DNA from: JAUMWX01 sp023394215
Lineage (GTDB): Bacteria > Bacillota > Clostridia > Tissierellales > Peptoniphilaceae
Strand: one strand, 5' to 3'
Length of the DNA: 64,000 bases
Assembly (NCBI GenBank): GCA_050313995.1
Contig: JBNPMM010000007.1
Numbering within the stretch: position 1 is the first letter of the stretch; every line of letters starts with the position of its first letter. The translations under genes and the position numbers were made by a program. Shown here one piece after another: positions 62,501 through 64,000 of this stretch. The notes under the pieces are model-generated. The model saw only the letters and a list, made by a program, of their open reading frames with translations. It searched no databases and was not told the DNA's origin.

Positions 62501-63980
62501 CAAGAAGTTGTCCGATATAAAGCTTGACATAGAGGATTGGGCAGGTAATATATATGAAAATAATTTGGAAGCATCAATAAAGGGTGAAAAGAAGGCGGAG
62601 TTAGTTGTTGAGGCAAGCGTAGAAGGAGGCGGAAGTGCGCCTAAGTATGCTGTAAAGATTTTTGACAAGAACTCCTTATCGGTAAAAGAGGAAGATTTAA
62701 AGATAGGAGAAACTTATAAGGTAAAAATAGAGTTATCCGATTTAAATTATGAACTTGTCGGACAAAATGAAGAAAGTATAACTTTTACCGAAGATAATAG
62801 CTATATAATTCTGAAAAAAGTTTTCAAAAAGTCGGAAGACTTTACCGCAAAAGCTACAATCCATAGAGATTATCTTGATTCATCAAATGTAAGTTACAAG
62901 TATGATGGGGATATAAAACTTAAACTTGTAAATACGGAAGATAATAAGGAATTTATATTGACAAATGAGAGTGGAAGCGAAAATATCTACTCTGTAAAGT
63001 TAAAGGCTGGAAACTATAAGCTTGTTGCCTATGATGTAAATTCGGGTTGGAAGGTTAGAATTTCACCTGAAACAATTAGTCTTGGTAAAGATACGGTAGA
63101 AGGTAATTTTGACATATACTATGAAAAAGAGCCTGAGTTTGTAGATCCGAATCCGGAACCCGATCCTATAGAGCCTAATCCTGCCGAACCCGAGCCGGAA
63201 GAACCTCAAGTAGGAGAAATAGGCGGATGGAAAAAAGAAGGTGATAAATGGAAGTATACAAAGAAGGACGGTCAAATGGCGATCAGCGAATGGTTGTGGC
63301 TTCCTGTGGAAAACAGCGATGAAAAAGTCTATAAATATTTCGACAGGGAAGGTAACAGTATAGACCAATTCTATGAAGAAACAAAGGATGGAGAAACCAA
63401 GTATTATCTTTCACAATCAGGACCTTTTAAAGGTTACAAGAAGGGTTGGTGGACCGATCCTGAAAACAATTTAGTGTATTACTTTAGACCTGCTACAGGT
63501 TCAAGGGTAGAGGGAAGACAGCACATAGACGGAGGCTGGAAATTTTTCAGATTTAATTCAGGCTCTCAAGCTTTCGGCTGGCAATATATAAATAGGAGCT
63601 GGTCATATTTTGACAATACAAGTGGAAACCAAGTAATAGGTAAGTGGGCTTGGCTGAAGTTGATGGACGGACAATATAATTGGAAGTATTTTGACGGCAG
63701 AGGAATAAATATAGACCAATTTAGAAAGGAAAGTGCGGGAGTTTGGTTGTCGCAAACAGGTCCGGAAAAATCATATTATAAGGGCTGGTGGATAGATTCT
63801 TCAAACGGACAAAAGTATTATTTCAGAACAACATCCGGAAGCAGGGTGGAAGGAAGACAGTATATTGACGGAAATTGGTATTATTTCAGGAAAGGGTCGG
63901 GAACACAGGCTTTCGGCAAACAGTATGTTGACGGTGTTTGGAGATACTACCATGATACGCTTGGTAGGGAAGTAAGATAA
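59535..63980 (+). CDS. Cell-wall-bound subtilase (S8, C5a-peptidase/lactocepin-like)
   Basis: 1481 residues from a GTG with an aaggggg ribosome site. Order: signal peptide (1-30), an I9-like propeptide (about 48-118), a basic stretch SRRKRD (127-132) that may be the maturation cut, the S8 domain with Asp159 (AIIDSGADV), His223 (DSHGMHVAG), oxyanion Asn321 and Ser548 (SGTSMAAPHV), with a PA domain inserted at about 395-490. Then come Fn3-like domains, a gliding-type C-terminal motif (SPNNDGINDH, about 820), beta-sandwich domains, a Pro-Glu linker near 1200 and two wall-binding repeat units (about 1230-1481) nearly the same as those in the protein at 366-1952. All catalytic residues are present. 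Such enzymes cut host or milk proteins outside the cell; the target here is unknown. Confidence 0.93.
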   Translation: MVNSLKKLRKISILICFIIFINALPFNVKAVSSEEISGEVEGKVENFDNYIVIFDDNYEGKNQDFIGRLEKEGIEYEILDEFSALIKGYALKLKKEDAEKIKEWEGIESISPEKIYTDFEIEKKKPSRRKRDLESNKIIEQDKLDSKYDGRGMVVAIIDSGADVEHPDFRLDQGVTGKLTKEKVEGLINSRKLEGQYVSEKIPFVRDYPGYDNDIKEWRKDSHGMHVAGIVGANPSSQSNASRGVIPNCQLVLMKVFGNNGGAGSRSYVKAIEDAVLLEVDSINMSLGFGGGSILLDDPAVAKAIDKAKEKGINVSIAGGNYGHYGWGKSLPDVRYPDYGVIATPGINTSGLTVASIENTKQQLDQFEVENGRNIGHGDINNLEKLPDKESYHNSFKEVVFKGHGGSHEFKNGEDLSGKIVVIARGGDTLAFKDKIANARSHGARFVIIENYAAEGRNIIGMDVADNDVASTMITYSDGQYLRSLTNPKMRISEYSFAVDNPSHGKLSEFSSWGITSDGDLKPDITAPGGAIYSTINDKSYNSQSGTSMAAPHVAGAIAIMNKRVEESFPSVTGKAKHQLVKNLLMNSAVLHKASNNEYSSPRQQGAGVLNLKRAMELPVVMYGETGVGSINLGNIFNDKVNLKFTVENLTSSSISYRAKVRLTTDSVDNGKFTLIPKFLGELDLGNIELSSKEKKVINKEIDIKNLNFPDVPNGKYLDGFIVLSSDSQLELSMPFTGFVGDWTNLKVIEDSIYDLLKDKKLPLYAQDAKPESRGKAHNFGGPAYEFTHLSTLRNGKHFILGTVPGLKPELYYDKNHIAISPNNDGINDHVRLHATFLRTYIDMKVEVFDEKEQTLLYSSLPKMGIKNFFGNDKNNERVTINDAWMWEGKLNKNYTDVADGKYKFVVTVKPVAKNAAVQKVEFPIIVDRVKPEVERAYHVKSKNIFKVEKIKEDLSGVRNVEAFYMNGGSRVDLKVENKNGYVISLPQGKKLSDIKLDIEDWAGNIYENNLEASIKGEKKAELVVEASVEGGGSAPKYAVKIFDKNSLSVKEEDLKIGETYKVKIELSDLNYELVGQNEESITFTEDNSYIILKKVFKKSEDFTAKATIHRDYLDSSNVSYKYDGDIKLKLVNTEDNKEFILTNESGSENIYSVKLKAGNYKLVAYDVNSGWKVRISPETISLGKDTVEGNFDIYYEKEPEFVDPNPEPDPIEPNPAEPEPEEPQVGEIGGWKKEGDKWKYTKKDGQMAISEWLWLPVENSDEKVYKYFDREGNSIDQFYEETKDGETKYYLSQSGPFKGYKKGWWTDPENNLVYYFRPATGSRVEGRQHIDGGWKFFRFNSGSQAFGWQYINRSWSYFDNTSGNQVIGKWAWLKLMDGQYNWKYFDGRGINIDQFRKESAGVWLSQTGPEKSYYKGWWIDSSNGQKYYFRTTSGSRVEGRQYIDGNWYYFRKGSGTQAFGKQYVDGVWRYYHDTLGREVR

Positions 63981-64000
63981 GAATCTAATATTTTACCGAT

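Overview
The window comes from a low-GC, AT-rich Gram-positive (monoderm) anaerobe. The gene set (MurT/GatD-type pair, Tad/Flp pilus without a secretin, beta-keto acid/CoA-transferase catabolism, choline-binding-like wall repeats) and the protein sequences look like the Tissierellia/Peptoniphilaceae branch of Firmicutes. That placement is an inference from protein character, not from a search. Coding is dense, most genes are on the + strand, and rho-independent terminators separate the transcription units clearly.

Layout. 1-2035: the end of an unidentified protein, then a secreted protein with a wall-binding repeat module. 2053-9950: tadA-dnaE-pfkA-pyk and a CofE-like gene, tightly packed. 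10076-13246: ftsE-ftsX plus a coiled-coil M23 hydrolase (cell division and wall hydrolysis), then a CtpA-type protease. 14634-19557: uvrB-uvrA under a promoter with a LexA box. 19624-31583: rpoB-rpoC, then rpsL-rpsG-fusA-tuf from its own strong promoter. 31640-39897: a sigma-54-type island, with a divergently transcribed PAS/AAA+ activator, a matching -24/-12 promoter and a large dyad, driving a GntP-family permease, two dehydrogenases, a beta-keto acid cleavage enzyme, a thiolase and a frameshifted CoA-transferase. 39913-40155: two copies of a structured repeat, three tiny hairpins and a promoter, followed by a methyltransferase and tdk. 41594-51862: an eleven-gene Tad/Flp pilus operon with overlapping genes. 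51871-53442: two tandem consensus promoters and 15 tRNA genes. 53443-53929: the decayed remains of a small DNA-binding protein gene. 53930-55456: murJ on the minus strand, with a third diverged repeat copy upstream. 55745-59344: a MurT-like/GatD-like pair and an NhaC antiporter. 59535-63980: a giant subtilase ending in the same wall-binding module as the first full gene.

How the genes work together. The core blocks (replication, glycolysis, division, excision repair, transcription, translation) are ordinary in content. Three accessory parts deserve attention. The sigma-54 island reads as one catabolic pathway: uptake of a hydroxy or keto acid, oxidation to a beta-keto acid, cleavage with acetyl-CoA to acetoacetate plus an acyl-CoA, CoA transfer, and thiolysis. 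The MurT/GatD pair has lost the expected catalytic Cys and His of the amidotransferase together with the matching Asp-containing motif of the ligase partner, so it may do something other than normal lipid II amidation. The repeat at 39913-40092 (diverged copy at 55552-55625) has paired base changes that fit a pseudoknotted RNA and could not be assigned to a known family by eye.
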